This document shows, piece after piece, positions 1-9,223 of a stretch of DNA of 64,000 nt. How positions within the stretch are numbered: the stretch's first letter is position 1; each line of letters starts with the position of its first letter. The notes beneath the pieces were generated by a model. The model searched no databases. It was not told the origin of the DNA and was given only the letters and a program-made list of their open reading frames with translations. The DNA comes from Pseudomonadota bacterium (lineage in GTDB: Bacteria > Pseudomonadota > Gammaproteobacteria > Burkholderiales > Burkholderiaceae_C), in the NCBI GenBank assembly GCA_021845965.1, contig JAJZUZ010000001.1, forward strand, positions 198,300 through 262,299, read 5' to 3'. Position numbers and translations under genes: made by a program.

Positions 1-551
1 TGGTGGCGGGCGACCTGTCGCCGGACGGCAAGGGCGCACTGGCCATCGAACGCGGCATTGAGGTGGGCCATGTGTTCTACCTTGGTACCAAATACTCCAA
101 GGCCATGAATGCCACCTTTCTGGACGAGAACGGCAAGCCGCAATTCATGGAGATGGGCTGCTACGGCATTGGCATCACGCGCCTGCCGGCGGCGGCTATC
201 GAGCAGAACCACGATGAGAAGGGCATCATCTGGCCGGACGCTATTGCGCCCTTCACGGTCGTGATCTGCCCCATCAATCCGGACCGCAGTCCGGAAGTGA
301 AGGCGGCATCCGAGCAGCTTTACGCCGAGCTGCTGGCGGCCGGCGTGGATGTGATCCTCGACGACCGTGGCGAGCGCCCGGGGGCGATGTTCGCTGATTG
401 GGAGCTCATCGGCGTGCCGCACCGCCTCACCATCGGCGACCGCACGCTCAAGGAAGGCAAGGTCGAGTACCAGCACCGTCGCGATCCGGCCGCCACCCAG
501 CTGCCGTTGGCGGACGTGGCGGCGCGGCTCAAGGGCAAGCTGGGGTTGTGA
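1..551 (+). CDS. proS: Prolyl-tRNA synthetase, C-terminal part (cut by window start)
   Basis: Charges tRNA-Pro with proline in the cytoplasm. Only the last ~182 codons are present. The class II motif 3 region is visible near residues 50-62 of the fragment ([14 protein letters not shown]), and the anticodon-binding domain follows, opening with [10 protein letters not shown] and ending ARLKGKLGL. The frame is open to the left window edge, so the true start lies outside. The stop codon sits 14 bases before the next gene's chosen ATG, which suggests cotranscription with the lytic transglycosylase. Identification is secure from the continuous match to bacterial ProRS; whether the insertion editing domain is present cannot be seen. 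Confidence 0.95.
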   Translation, partial: VAGDLSPDGKGALAIERGIEVGHVFYLGTKYSKAMNATFLDENGKPQFMEMGCYGIGITRLPAAAIEQNHDEKGIIWPDAIAPFTVVICPINPDRSPEVKAASEQLYAELLAAGVDVILDDRGERPGAMFADWELIGVPHRLTIGDRTLKEGKVEYQHRRDPAATQLPLADVAARLKGKLGL

Positions 552-565
552 CGGAAGGGCGGTCG

Positions 566-1243
566 ATGCCCGCGCGCCGAAGCATCCTTCGCCTGCTGCC
601 CTGGCTGGCTGTTCCCGGTCTGTCCGCCCTTCACCGTCCGGCGTGGGCCGGCGCGCAGATCGAAGAGCCCCTGGCCGACGCGGTGCGTACGGCGCTCTCA
701 GCGGCCATCGCCAATCAGGCACCACCGGTGCCGGTGTTTCCCGATCTGGAGGCGCGCCTGGCCTACCTGCGCTGGCTCGGAGCCATGAGCGAGAGGCTCA
801 AGCCGAAGAAGCCGGACTGGCCGGTGCGACGTGATTTTTTGCAGACCGTCTGGTATGAGAGCCGGCGCGCCGGCCTCGACACCGCGCTGGTGCTGGGGCT
901 GATCCAGGTGGAGAGCAACTTTCGCAAATTTGCCATTTCCAAAGCGGGCGCGCGCGGCTACATGCAGGTCATGCCGTTCTGGGTGCGCCAGATCGGCGAT
1001 GGTGACGCCAGCAAGCTCTTTCACATGCAGACCAATTTGCGTTTCGGCTGCGTCATCCTGCGTCATTATCTGGACCGCGAGCGCGGCAATCTCTTCATGG
1101 CGCTGGGGCGCTACAACGGTTCACGTGGCAAAGCCAAGTACCCGAACGCGGTGCTCGCGGCCCGCAGGCAGTGGGAGTACCGCGACGTGCCGCCTGCGCA
1201 GACGGCGCCTAGCCCGCCGGCGCGGCCAGACGCGTCACCATGA
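566..1243 (+). CDS. Lytic transglycosylase, SLT domain, exported
   Basis: Predicted periplasmic murein lytic transglycosylase of 225 residues. An N-terminal signal peptide (basic MPARR, hydrophobic core, A-W-A type cleavage around residue 28) precedes a C-terminal SLT domain at about 100-205. The likely catalytic Glu is E116 in LIQVESNF, followed by the family motif GARGYMQVMP and the ALGRYNGS block. I chose ATG 566 because it places the signal peptide at the N-terminus; a GTG at 548 overlapping the proS stop is possible. It lies just downstream of proS and its 3' end overlaps the convergent CNNM gene by 35 bases (1209-1243). Exact Mlt subclass not determined. Confidence 0.88.
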   Translation: MPARRSILRLLPWLAVPGLSALHRPAWAGAQIEEPLADAVRTALSAAIANQAPPVPVFPDLEARLAYLRWLGAMSERLKPKKPDWPVRRDFLQTVWYESRRAGLDTALVLGLIQVESNFRKFAISKAGARGYMQVMPFWVRQIGDGDASKLFHMQTNLRFGCVILRHYLDRERGNLFMALGRYNGSRGKAKYPNAVLAARRQWEYRDVPPAQTAPSPPARPDASP

Positions 1244-2507
1244 CCTGGTCGATGCGGTAGCTGTCCACGTCCAGCACCTCGAAGCTGTAGCCTTCCCATT
1301 GCACACGGTCGGTGCGGCGCGGCACACGGCGCAGCATGACCATAAGGAAACCCGCTAGCGTTTCGTAGTCCTCCGGCTGGGGCAGCTGCTCCAGGCCCAG
1401 GGCGCGCTGCACGTCGGTCATGGGCGTGATGCCGTCGATGAGCCAGGAGCCTTCTTCGCGCTGCACGATCAGCTCTTCGTCGCTCGGGGCCACCAGGTCC
1501 CCCATCACCGTGCTCATCACGTCATTGAGCGTCACCACGCCCACCACCAGGCTGTACTCGTTGACGATGACCGCGAAGTCCTCGTGTGCCTGGCGAAACT
1601 GCGCCAGCACCTCGGCCAGCGTCAGGCGGTCGGGCACGACCACGGCCTTGTGCAGCAGGGCCGGATCGTCCAGCTTGACGGGCTGATTCTTCAGGATGCG
1701 CTGGAACAGGTCCTTGGCGTCTACATAGCCGACCACGTGGTCGATGTCGCCGTCGCAGACCGGGTAGGTGGAGAAAGGCTCGGCGGTGATGCGCGCGCGC
1801 ACGATGGCGTCGCTGTCGTTCTTGTCGAACCAGGCGATACGGTCGCGTGCCGTCATGGCGCTGCTGACCGTGCGTGTGTCGAGTTCGAAGACATTGGCAA
1901 TCACTTGCTGCTCGTCGCGCGCCAGCACGCCGGCCTGCGCGCCGGCCTCGGCCAGGGCCAGGACGTCGTCGGGCGTGACGCGGTCGTCGCGCTGTGAGGA
2001 CAGGCCCAGCAAACCGAACATGGCGTCCGTGAAACGGCTGTAAAGCCAGACCACGGGCTTGAAGACCCTCATGCACAGGCGCATGGGGGTGTGCAGCTGC
2101 AGGGCCAGGCGCTCAGGTTCGGCCATGGCCAGGCGTTTGGGGAAGAGGTCGGAGAAGACGATGAAGAGCGAGGTCATGAGCGCGAAGGACAGCACGAAAC
2201 CCACGTCGGCGGCGGCGCCAGCCGGCAGCCAGTGCCCCAGCGCCTCGCTGAGCACGGGACTGAAGGCGCCTTCGCCCACGATGCCGCCGAGAATGGCTAC
2301 CGCGTTCTGCCCGATCTGCACCACCGAAAAATAGTTGCCCGGCTGTTCCTGCACGCGCAGCACCGCCGCCGCACGCGCATTGCCCTCGTCGGCCAGCTGG
2401 TGCAGGCGCAGGCGGCGCGAGGCGGCCAGCGACATCTCGGCCATCGAGAAGAAAGCGCTGGCGCCGATCAGTAGCGCGATGATGAAGAGGCTGTGCGTGA
2501 GGCTCAT
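1209..2507 (-). CDS. CNNM/CorC-type transporter-like protein (DUF21 - CBS - CorC_HlyC)
   Basis: 432-residue integral membrane protein of the family often labelled 'hemolysin' but related to CNNM magnesium/cobalt transport proteins. The N-terminal DUF21 region (about 1-190) contains several hydrophobic segments beginning SLTHSLFIIALLIGASAFF, with the conserved FSMAEMSL motif. A CBS-domain pair follows (about 205-335, including VVGVVTLNDVMSTVMGDLV), then a C-terminal CorC_HlyC domain (about 345-425). The start ATG is the first in frame and gives a typical hydrophobic N-terminus. Tail-to-tail overlap with the lytic transglycosylase leaves no room for a terminator between them. Substrate is unknown; haemolysis should not be inferred. 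Confidence 0.88.
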   Translation of the reverse strand: MSLTHSLFIIALLIGASAFFSMAEMSLAASRRLRLHQLADEGNARAAAVLRVQEQPGNYFSVVQIGQNAVAILGGIVGEGAFSPVLSEALGHWLPAGAAADVGFVLSFALMTSLFIVFSDLFPKRLAMAEPERLALQLHTPMRLCMRVFKPVVWLYSRFTDAMFGLLGLSSQRDDRVTPDDVLALAEAGAQAGVLARDEQQVIANVFELDTRTVSSAMTARDRIAWFDKNDSDAIVRARITAEPFSTYPVCDGDIDHVVGYVDAKDLFQRILKNQPVKLDDPALLHKAVVVPDRLTLAEVLAQFRQAHEDFAVIVNEYSLVVGVVTLNDVMSTVMGDLVAPSDEELIVQREEGSWLIDGITPMTDVQRALGLEQLPQPEDYETLAGFLMVMLRRVPRRTDRVQWEGYSFEVLDVDSYRIDQVMVTRLAAPAG

Positions 2508-2579
2508 GGACCGCGCATGAGCCTGAGGGGCTGCTGCGCCAGTCTAGTGTAGCGGTGCCTTGTGTAGCACGTTGACCAC

Positions 2580-3575
2580 CTACTGGAGAAAGCCCACGCG
2601 CGACCTGTTGCCGCCGGCGCGCGGCAGGTCGTGGGGCTCCAGCGCGTCACGCCCCCCCAAACGTGCGTTGCCGAAGCCGGTCATCAGCGCCCGCCGCATC
2701 TCGCGCGGGGCCAGTTCGGCCAGCAGGTCCAGCACTTCATCGGCCGCGTCGGGCGGGAAGCGCTCGCCCCAGCCATGACCGGCGCGGATGGACTGGTACA
2801 GCCGCCGCGCGATGGCGCGTGCCTGTTCGCGCGAGGGTGCCGGCACCTCGAACACGTTCATGCGATTGAGGATGGGGTCGGGGATCCCGCGCTCGTCGTT
2901 GGCGGTGGTGATCCAGATCACCTGGCTGGCGTCGATGGCGACCTCGGCAAACTCGTCCACGAAGGCCTGTGCCGTATCGTGTTCCAGCAGGCTGTAGAGC
3001 GCGCCCAGCGGGTCGTACTGGGCGTCGCTGCTGGCCTTGTCGATCTCGTCCACCACGATGACCGGGTTGGCGTACTGCCCGTCCACCAGTGCCTCGAACA
3101 CCTTGCCCGGCTTGGCGCCTTTCCATTGCGACGCGGAGCCCGAGAGCAGCCAGCCGGCCGTCATGGAACTCATGGGAACCAGGTTCATGCCCGTGCCCAG
3201 CAGTCCGGCCAGCTGGCGCGCGAAGTGCGTCTTGCCGATCCCCGGTGGCCCCAGCAGCAGCATGGGGGTGACCTCCAGCCCGTCGCGGCAGTCCTGGCTC
3301 AGCGCGACATGGCGCTTTACGTCGTCCAGCACCTTGGTGAAATTCGGCAGGTCGTCGTACAGCGAACTCATGTCCGGTACGCCGGCTGGCTTGACCTGGA
3401 AGCGCTCGGGCCCGCGCTCCAGCATGCGCTGGTAGGTGCTGCGCAGGCTCTCGTGCTCGCGTTCCGGCAGCTTGGCCAGTCTGCGTTCGACTTCGTCGGT
3501 TTGGAACACGCTGCGCATGCGCGCAATAGGTAGGCGGAAGGGGCTTCCTTGCGGCACCAGTGAATGCGACTCCAT
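2580..3575 (-). CDS. Lon-like AAA+ ATPase without protease domain
   Basis: 331-residue AAA+ ATPase. Walker A is GPPGIGKT at 109-116, Walker B VIVVDEID at 172-179, and sensor-1 lies in the WITTAND segment. An Arg-rich ERRLAKLPEREHESLRSTYQ helix in the first 60 residues resembles the region preceding the AAA module of Lon, but no Ser-Lys proteolytic domain follows. The protein ends about 45 residues after the AAA lid (APREMRRALMTGFGNARL). Cytosolic; the partner or substrate is unknown. It sits upstream of the CNNM gene on the same strand, 72 bases away, and behind the grxD terminator, so it probably has its own promoter. Family membership is clear from motifs; function is not. Confidence 0.8.
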   Translation of the reverse strand: MESHSLVPQGSPFRLPIARMRSVFQTDEVERRLAKLPEREHESLRSTYQRMLERGPERFQVKPAGVPDMSSLYDDLPNFTKVLDDVKRHVALSQDCRDGLEVTPMLLLGPPGIGKTHFARQLAGLLGTGMNLVPMSSMTAGWLLSGSASQWKGAKPGKVFEALVDGQYANPVIVVDEIDKASSDAQYDPLGALYSLLEHDTAQAFVDEFAEVAIDASQVIWITTANDERGIPDPILNRMNVFEVPAPSREQARAIARRLYQSIRAGHGWGERFPPDAADEVLDLLAELAPREMRRALMTGFGNARLGGRDALEPHDLPRAGGNRSRVGFLQ

Positions 3576-3759
3576 CTTTCACTCCATGCAGAGATTCACT
3601 CGCATGAAAATATTCAAGCACAAGGTGTGCCGGTACTCAAGATGGTGATGTCCCGAACTGGGGTGTAAGCGTCGCACTTTTCCGACGCTGGCCCCGGGGC
3701 ATGAAAAAGCCACCGGCAGCGCGTGGCTGGCGGTGGCCGTTCCTGCGGTGATGGCGGTG
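3576..3759 (-). other. Intergenic region between grxD and the AAA ATPase gene
   Basis: 184 bases without a gene. On the minus strand it holds the grxD terminator first, then about 130 bases of leader/promoter DNA for the AAA ATPase gene, including an AT-richer stretch around 3605-3625. I could not pick a convincing -35/-10 pair with 16-18 base spacing. Confidence 0.5.
3704..3737 (-). terminator. Rho-independent terminator of grxD
   Basis: Read on the minus strand, a 12-base stem with one mismatch (GCCACCGCCAGC / GCTGCCGGTGGC, 5-base loop) is followed directly by five T residues. It lies 22 bases after the grxD stop codon, in the right orientation to end that transcript. Confidence 0.8.
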
Positions 3760-4080
3760 TCAGGCGGTGCCCAGCACCTTCTGCAGTTCACCGCTTTCGT
3801 ACATCTCCATCATGATGTCGGAGCCGCCGATGAATTCACCCTTCACGTACAGCTGCGGGATGGTCGGCCAGTTGCTGTATTCCTTGATACCCTGGCGGAT
3901 CGCGTCGTCTTCCAGCACGTTGACGGTCGTCAGCGCCTTGGGGTCCACGCCGCAGGCCTTCAGGATTTGTATGGCGCGGCCGGAAAAACCGCACATGGGG
4001 AAGCTTGCGCTGCCTTTCATGAACAGCAGGACGTCGTTGTTCTTGACCAGATCGGCTATGCGTTGTTGCGTGTCGCTCAT
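3760..4080 (-). CDS. grxD: Monothiol glutaredoxin Grx4 (CGFS type)
   Basis: 106-residue monothiol glutaredoxin involved in iron-sulfur cluster carriage and iron homeostasis. The CGFS active site is at C30-S33 (FPMCGFSGRA), followed by the conserved WPTIPQLYVKGEFIGGSDI segment that binds glutathione. The start MSDTQQRI was chosen because it matches the family N-terminus and has an AAGGAT Shine-Dalgarno sequence just upstream; the longer in-frame extension to 4110 has no support. It is monocistronic, with a clear terminator after it, and it is divergent from slyD. Common in Gram-negative bacteria as a BolA partner; no bolA is visible here. Confidence 0.95.
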   Translation of the reverse strand: MSDTQQRIADLVKNNDVLLFMKGSASFPMCGFSGRAIQILKACGVDPKALTTVNVLEDDAIRQGIKEYSNWPTIPQLYVKGEFIGGSDIMMEMYESGELQKVLGTA

Positions 4081-4151
4081 ATTGGGTATCCTTGAACTCG
4101 AATTCCGCAATTATTTCATTTCTGGTCCTGGGCCGCTGAGGAAGTTCCCAC

Positions 4152-4628
4152 ATGAAAATTGAGAAAAATACCGCCGTCACGATCCGCTACCGCATTACCG
4201 ATGCGGCGGGCAAGTTGCTGGAGGACGGCAAGGAACCCACCGCCTATCTGCAAGGCGGCTATGGCAACACCTTTCCGAAGGTCGAAGAGGCGCTGGAGGG
4301 CCGGGACGCCGGCTACCAGACCACGCTGGAGCTGCAGCCGGCGGACGCCTTTGGCGAGCGCGACGAGAGCCTGGTGCGCACCATCCCCAAGACCCAGTTT
4401 CCACCCGGCGTCAAGGTGGGGGGCTACCTGGAAGGCCGCAGTGATGACGGGCACACGCACCAGTTCCGCGTCGTCAAGATCAAGGGGCCGGAGGTGCTCC
4501 TCGACGGTAACCACCCCCTGGCCGGCCAGGCCCTGCGCCTGAGCCTGACTGTTTTGGAGGTGCGCGCTGCCAGCGCAGAGGAGATCGCCCACGGCCATGT
4601 GCACGGGGCCCACGGGCACCACCATTAG
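4152..4628 (+). CDS. slyD: FKBP-type peptidyl-prolyl isomerase, SlyD-like
   Basis: 158-residue cytoplasmic peptidyl-prolyl cis-trans isomerase. The N-terminal FKBP half (about 1-65, with the AFGERDESL flap) encloses an insert-in-flap chaperone segment (about 70-130), and the tail is histidine-rich (HGHVHGAHGHHH). The tail resembles the nickel-binding tail of SlyD, though it is much shorter than in E. coli and lacks cysteines. It starts 71 bases from divergent grxD. It probably assists folding and may bind metal. The alternative label is a generic SlyD-like FKBP; the enzymatic class itself is well supported. Confidence 0.88.
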   Translation: MKIEKNTAVTIRYRITDAAGKLLEDGKEPTAYLQGGYGNTFPKVEEALEGRDAGYQTTLELQPADAFGERDESLVRTIPKTQFPPGVKVGGYLEGRSDDGHTHQFRVVKIKGPEVLLDGNHPLAGQALRLSLTVLEVRAASAEEIAHGHVHGAHGHHH

Positions 4629-4643
4629 GCGGGTCCCCGGCGC

Positions 4644-4672
4644 TTGATCCGCCCCGTCGGACCTCCCATAAT
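4644..4672 (+). promoter_or_regulatory. Sigma-70-type promoter of alkB
   Basis: TTGATC at 4644-4649 and CATAAT at 4667-4672 are separated by exactly 17 bases. They would start transcription near 4679, about 20 bases before the alkB ATG. An AGGAGG Shine-Dalgarno sequence lies at about 4686-4691. This is the clearest promoter in the window; no operator was recognised. Confidence 0.6.
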
Positions 4673-4698
4673 GGCCTGCAGACTGAGGAGGCACGCCG

Positions 4699-5889
4699 AT
4701 GAGCAAGGTTTTTGTGGCCGATGTCCCACAGCAGGGGCGTGTGACCTATCGTGACCGCAAGCGTCTCTGGTGGTCGCTTTCGGTGGTCTATCCGCTGCTG
4801 CCCTTCGCCGGCATGGCTGCGCACGCCTGGACGGGCGAGCAGATCGCTCTGGGGTTGCCGCTGCTGATCAGCTACGGCCTGATGCCACTGCTGGACTACC
4901 TCATCGGCGAGGACGGGAACAATCCGCCGGAAGCGGTGGTGCCCCAGCTGGAACAGGACCCCTACTACCGCTGGCTGACCTGGCTCACCGTGCCGCTGCA
5001 TTTCGTCGCGCTGGTCGCCTGTGCCGGGTGGGTCGGCACCCATGATCTGGCTTGGTGGGCCGTCCTCATGATGGCGTACATCGCGGGTACCGATTCGGGC
5101 CTGGGTCTCAACACCGGGCATGAGCTGGGACACAAGTACACCCGCATCGAGCAATGGCTGGCGCGCCTGGTGCTGGCGGTGCCAGCGTATGGCCACTTCA
5201 CGGTGGAGCATGGCCGTGGCCATCACCGCTGGGTCTCCACACCGGAGGATCACGCCAGTGCCCGCATGGGCGAGAACATCTACCGCTTTGCCTTGCGCGA
5301 GCTACCCGGAGGTGTGCGCCGGGCCTGGCAGCTGGAAAAGGAGCGCCTGAAGAAGGAGGGACGCGGCGCCTGGAGCGTGCACAACACGATGCTGCAGTCC
5401 TACGCCGTGACGGCCGTGCTGCAGCTGGGACTGATCGCGGCCTGGGGCTGGATCATGATCCCGTTCCTGGCCATCCACAACGTGGTGGCCTGGTGGCAGC
5501 TGACCTCGGCCAACTATGTGGAGCACTATGGCCTGTTGCGTCAGCGTCTGCCCAGCGGCCAATATGAGGCACCGCAGCCGCACCACTCGTGGAACGCCAA
5601 TCATGTAGTGACCAACCTGGCGTTGTTCCATCTGCAGCGCCACTCCGATCACCATGCCTATCCGTCGCGGCGTTACCAGTCGTTGCGCGATTTCCCCGAC
5701 CTGCCGCAATTGCCCAGCGGTTACTTCGGCATGTTTACGCTGGCCTATATTCCGCCGCTGTGGTTCAAGGTGATGGACCCGCGCCTGCTGGCGCTGCCGC
5801 ATGTGCGCGGTGATCTGAGCAAGGTGAACATGGACCCGCGCAAGCGGCAACAGATCCAGGCGCGCTACGCACCGGGCGGTACCGCTTAG
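4699..5889 (+). CDS. alkB: AlkB-type alkane 1-monooxygenase (membrane di-iron hydroxylase)
   Basis: 396-residue inner-membrane non-haem di-iron monooxygenase expected to hydroxylate the terminal carbon of medium-chain alkanes using rubredoxin-delivered electrons. The four histidine-containing boxes are visible: HELGHK at 141-146, EHGRGHH at 170-176, NYVEHYG at 272-278, and QRHSDHH at 313-319. Several hydrophobic segments (about 25-65, 95-130, 235-270) fit six membrane spans. Box 2 continues RWVSTPEDHASARMGE, differing from the common AlkB form EHNRGHHRDVATPED at several positions. No rubredoxin or rubredoxin reductase lies nearby. The 3' end overlaps convergent prmC by four bases. A related fatty-acid or aromatic side-chain hydroxylase is possible, but NYVEHYG favours AlkB. 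Confidence 0.85.
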   Translation: MSKVFVADVPQQGRVTYRDRKRLWWSLSVVYPLLPFAGMAAHAWTGEQIALGLPLLISYGLMPLLDYLIGEDGNNPPEAVVPQLEQDPYYRWLTWLTVPLHFVALVACAGWVGTHDLAWWAVLMMAYIAGTDSGLGLNTGHELGHKYTRIEQWLARLVLAVPAYGHFTVEHGRGHHRWVSTPEDHASARMGENIYRFALRELPGGVRRAWQLEKERLKKEGRGAWSVHNTMLQSYAVTAVLQLGLIAAWGWIMIPFLAIHNVVAWWQLTSANYVEHYGLLRQRLPSGQYEAPQPHHSWNANHVVTNLALFHLQRHSDHHAYPSRRYQSLRDFPDLPQLPSGYFGMFTLAYIPPLWFKVMDPRLLALPHVRGDLSKVNMDPRKRQQIQARYAPGGTA

Positions 5890-6710
5890 CCCGGGAGCTG
5901 CCCGCCGCTGCAGCGCTCGATACCTGCCAGGTCCCGACGCGACGCGACGCTGCTCAGCCCCGCCGCCACGAGCAGCGCGCGCACGGCGGCCGCCTGGTCC
6001 CAGCCGTGTTCCAGCAGCAGCCAGCCGCCGGGCAGCAGATGACGCGGCGCCTGGGCGACGATGGCCCGGATGGCGTCCAGCCCCTCCGGGCCGGAGGTCA
6101 GGGCCACGCGCGGCTCGTGGCCGAGTCGCTCCAGATGCGGATCGCCCTCGGCAATATAGGGTGGGTTGGAAACGATGAGGTGAAAGCGCTCGCTGCGGCC
6201 GTTCAGCCAGTGCCCCTGGAGGAAGCGCACGTCCAGTCGCAGGCGCTGCGCATTGGCCTGCGCCACGGCCAGAGCGTCGGCGCTGGTATCCACTGCCGTG
6301 ACTTGCGCATCGCTGCGCCGCGTCTTCAGGGCCAGTGCAATGGCGCCGCTGCCGGTGCCCAAATCCACAACCGCGGGTGCTGGTATGTCCAGGAGGCATT
6401 CCAGCGCCCAGTCCACCAGGGGTTCGGTATCGGGGCGTGGGTCGAGCACCCGACGATCCACCTGCAACTCCAGACCGTAGAACTCGCGCACGCCCGTCAG
6501 GTAGGCCAGCGGCGTACCGGCGGCACGGCGGCGCGCCAGGCTGATGTAGCGCATCTCGGCTTCGGGATCGAGTGCATCGGTGTCGTGCGCCAGCAGCCAG
6601 GCGCGGTCGTGCTGCGGGCGCCCCAGCGCATGCAGCAACAGGAGTTGCGCGTCGAGCCGTTCCAGTCCGAGGGCGGAGCAGGCGGCGGCGATGGCTTGCT
6701 GGATCTGCAT
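5886..6710 (-). CDS. prmC: Release-factor glutamine methyltransferase PrmC (HemK)
   Basis: 274-residue SAM-dependent N5-glutamine methyltransferase that modifies the GGQ glutamine of RF1 and RF2. An N-terminal helical domain (1-85) is followed by a Rossmann methyltransferase core with SAM motif VDLGTGSGAIAL and the catalytic NPPY at 182-185. It lies directly downstream of its substrate gene prfA on the same strand, the usual arrangement. The gap to prfA is 66 bases. Length is normal for the family. Confidence 0.95.
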   Translation of the reverse strand: MQIQQAIAAACSALGLERLDAQLLLLHALGRPQHDRAWLLAHDTDALDPEAEMRYISLARRRAAGTPLAYLTGVREFYGLELQVDRRVLDPRPDTEPLVDWALECLLDIPAPAVVDLGTGSGAIALALKTRRSDAQVTAVDTSADALAVAQANAQRLRLDVRFLQGHWLNGRSERFHLIVSNPPYIAEGDPHLERLGHEPRVALTSGPEGLDAIRAIVAQAPRHLLPGGWLLLEHGWDQAAAVRALLVAAGLSSVASRRDLAGIERCSGGQLPG

Positions 6711-6776
6711 GCGTTTGCTACGGAAACGATAGCTACATTGTAGGACACCATGCCGGCATCGGGTGGATTGGATCGG

Positions 6777-7862
6777 TCAAGTGTTGCCCACTTCCAACTC
6801 CGCGAGCTGCTCGGCCTCGCGCGCGTGGCGCAGGGCCCGCACGACCTCGTCCAGGGCGCCCTCCATGATGTGGTCGAGCTTGTAGAGCGTCAGGTTGATG
6901 CGGTGGTCGGTCAGACGCCCCTGGGGGAAGTTGTAGGTGCGGATGCGGTCGCTGCGGTCGCCACTGCCGATCAGCCCCTTGCGCAGGGCCGCGTCCTTGG
7001 CGGCACGCTCGCTGCGTTCCCTTTCCTGGATGCGCGCGGCCAGCACCTGCAGCGCCTTGGCCTTGTTGCGGTGCTGGCTGCGGTCATCCTGGCACTCAGC
7101 CACGATCCCGGTCGGCAGGTGCGTGATGCGCACCGCGGAGTCAGTCTTGTTGATGTGCTGGCCTCCGGCCCCACTGGCGCGGAAGGTGTCGATGCGCAGG
7201 TCCGCCGGGTTGATCTGCACCGCCTGTGCCTCGTCGGGCTCGGGCAGCACAGCCACGGTGCAGGCGCTGGTGTGGATGCGGCCTTGCGTTTCGGTGGCCG
7301 GTACGCGCTGCACGCGATGGCCGCCGGATTCGAAGCGCAGGTCGCCATAGACATGGTCGCCCTCGATGCGCAGCACCACCTCCTTGTAGCCGCCGAGCTC
7401 GCTGGGCGACTCGCTCATGAGTTCCGTCTTCCAGCCGCGCTGGTCCGCGTAGCGGCTGTACATGCGCAGCAGGTCGCCGGCAAACAGGGCGGATTCGTCG
7501 CCGCCGGTGCCGGCGCGGATTTCCAGGAAAGCGTTGCGCGCGTCGTCCGGGTCCCGGGGCAGCAGCAGGCGCTGCAGTTCGTCTTCCAGCTGTGCCAGCT
7601 CGGCGTCGGCCGCGGCCACTTCCTCGCGCGCCATCTCGGCCATGTCCGGGTCGGCCAGCATCTCCTGGGCGCCTGCCAGATCGGCCTCGCGTTGCCGGTA
7701 GCGCGCGTAGCGGCCGGCGATCTGCGTGACCTCGCTGTGTTCGCGCGAGAGCGCGAGAAACTGGCGCATGTCGGCCATGATGTCCTCGCGCGAGAGCAGG
7801 AAGTTCAGCTCCTCCAGACGCTGGGCGTAGCGTTCGAGTTGCTGGCGCAGAAACGGTTTCAT
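6777..7862 (-). CDS. prfA: Peptide chain release factor 1
   Basis: 361-residue RF1, which recognises UAA and UAG and triggers peptide release. The codon-recognition tripeptide is PAT (RVPATETQG), typical of RF1 rather than RF2. The peptidyl-transferase GGQ is at 233-235 in [16 protein letters not shown]. The coiled-coil N-terminal region (about 1-100) is intact. It sits between hemA (96 bases upstream) and prmC, a conserved hemA-prfA-prmC order in proteobacteria. Confidence 0.97.
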   Translation of the reverse strand: MKPFLRQQLERYAQRLEELNFLLSREDIMADMRQFLALSREHSEVTQIAGRYARYRQREADLAGAQEMLADPDMAEMAREEVAAADAELAQLEDELQRLLLPRDPDDARNAFLEIRAGTGGDESALFAGDLLRMYSRYADQRGWKTELMSESPSELGGYKEVVLRIEGDHVYGDLRFESGGHRVQRVPATETQGRIHTSACTVAVLPEPDEAQAVQINPADLRIDTFRASGAGGQHINKTDSAVRITHLPTGIVAECQDDRSQHRNKAKALQVLAARIQERERSERAAKDAALRKGLIGSGDRSDRIRTYNFPQGRLTDHRINLTLYKLDHIMEGALDEVVRALRHAREAEQLAELEVGNT

Positions 7863-7957
7863 TCGGGTCCCGGGATGGTTGGCGTCGGCCCGCCTGTCGG
7901 CGCAGGCGGGGGAAGGCGAGCCCGCGCGACAGGCGCAGGGCGGTGGGCCGAGCGTCG

Positions 7958-9217
7958 CTAACGCTCTTTACGCAGGAAGAAGTGCTGGATGGCAGCGCTG
8001 GCACGTTCCCGCGCCGCCGCGTCGCCGGCGTGCAGTTCCGCCAGCGCACCGTGCAGCATCTTCTGCGTCAGTCCGCGGGCGAGGGCGTCGAGCACGGCGT
8101 CCGTATCCTCGCCCTTGGCCAGCAGCCTGCGCGCGCGGGCGATTTCGGCCACGCGCCATTCCTCGGCCTGGGCGTTGAGCTGCTGGATCAGCGGGACGCT
8201 GCTGCGCTGGTCCAGCCAGTGCATGAAGCTTTGCACACCGGCGTCGATGATGACCTCCGCCTGCGCCACGGCCGCCTGGCGGTTGGCCTGTCCCGTCTGC
8301 ACCACGGCGGCCAGGTCGTCGACCGTGTAGAGGTAGACGTCGGCCAGGCTCTTGACCTCGGGTTCGATGTCGCGTGGCACCGCCAGGTCCACCATGAACA
8401 TGGGCCGATGCCGGCGGGCCTTCAGCGCACGCTCTACCGCGCCCAGGCCGATGAGCGGCAGGGTGCTGGCGGTGCAGCTGATGACGGCGTCAAATTCGTG
8501 CAGGCGGGCGGGCAGGTCAGCCAGGCGCATCACCTCGGCCCCAAAACGGCTGGCCAGCTTCTCGCCGCGATCGAGCGTGCGGTTGGCGATGGCCATGCCC
8601 TTCGGGTTCTTGGCTGCGAAATGGGTGGCGGCCAGCTCGATCATCTCGCCGGCGCCGACAAAGAGGATGCGCACGCGGCGCAGGTCTTCGAACAACTGGC
8701 TGGCCAGGCGTACGGCGGCGGCGGCCATGCTGATGGAGTGGGCGCCGATTTCGGTGGAAGTGCGCACTTCCTTGGCGACGGCAAAGCTGCGCTGGAACAA
8801 CTGGTTGAGTGTGGTGCCCAGCGCGCCGGCTTCTTCGGCCACGCGCACGGCGTCCTTCATCTGGCCCAGGATCTGCGCCTCGCCCAGCACCATGGAGTCC
8901 AGGCCGCTGGCGACACGGAAGGCGTGACGCGCGGCCTGGTCGCCCTCGAGCGCATAGGTGTGGGAGCGCAGCTCCTCGGGCGATACACCACCGCTGCGGG
9001 CCAGCCAGTCAAGCGTGGGCGCCAGCTCCAGCCGGTCGCTGGCGCAATAGATCTCGGTACGGTTGCAGGTCGAGAGGATGGCGGCCTCGGGCGGGCGTGG
9101 CAGCGAACTGCGCAGGCCCTGCAGCGTAGGCGCCAGCTGGTCCACGGCAAACGCAAACCGGCCGCGCAGATCGAGCGGCGCGGTCGTGTGATTGATGCCC
9201 AAAGCCCAGACTGCCAT
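7958..9217 (-). CDS. hemA: Glutamyl-tRNA reductase
   Basis: 419-residue NADPH-dependent enzyme that converts glutamyl-tRNA to glutamate-1-semialdehyde, the first committed step of C5 tetrapyrrole synthesis. The catalytic Cys is C51 in [11 protein letters not shown]; the N-terminal [12 protein letters not shown] signature and NADPH-binding segment ([13 protein letters not shown]) are present, followed by the C-terminal dimerisation helix. A perfect TATAAT lies six bases before the ATG (see the promoter entry), so the transcript leader may be absent or very short. First gene of the hemA-prfA-prmC group. Confidence 0.97.
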   Translation of the reverse strand: MAVWALGINHTTAPLDLRGRFAFAVDQLAPTLQGLRSSLPRPPEAAILSTCNRTEIYCASDRLELAPTLDWLARSGGVSPEELRSHTYALEGDQAARHAFRVASGLDSMVLGEAQILGQMKDAVRVAEEAGALGTTLNQLFQRSFAVAKEVRTSTEIGAHSISMAAAAVRLASQLFEDLRRVRILFVGAGEMIELAATHFAAKNPKGMAIANRTLDRGEKLASRFGAEVMRLADLPARLHEFDAVISCTASTLPLIGLGAVERALKARRHRPMFMVDLAVPRDIEPEVKSLADVYLYTVDDLAAVVQTGQANRQAAVAQAEVIIDAGVQSFMHWLDQRSSVPLIQQLNAQAEEWRVAEIARARRLLAKGEDTDAVLDALARGLTQKMLHGALAELHAGDAAARERASAAIQHFFLRKER

Positions 9218-9223
9218 GACAGG

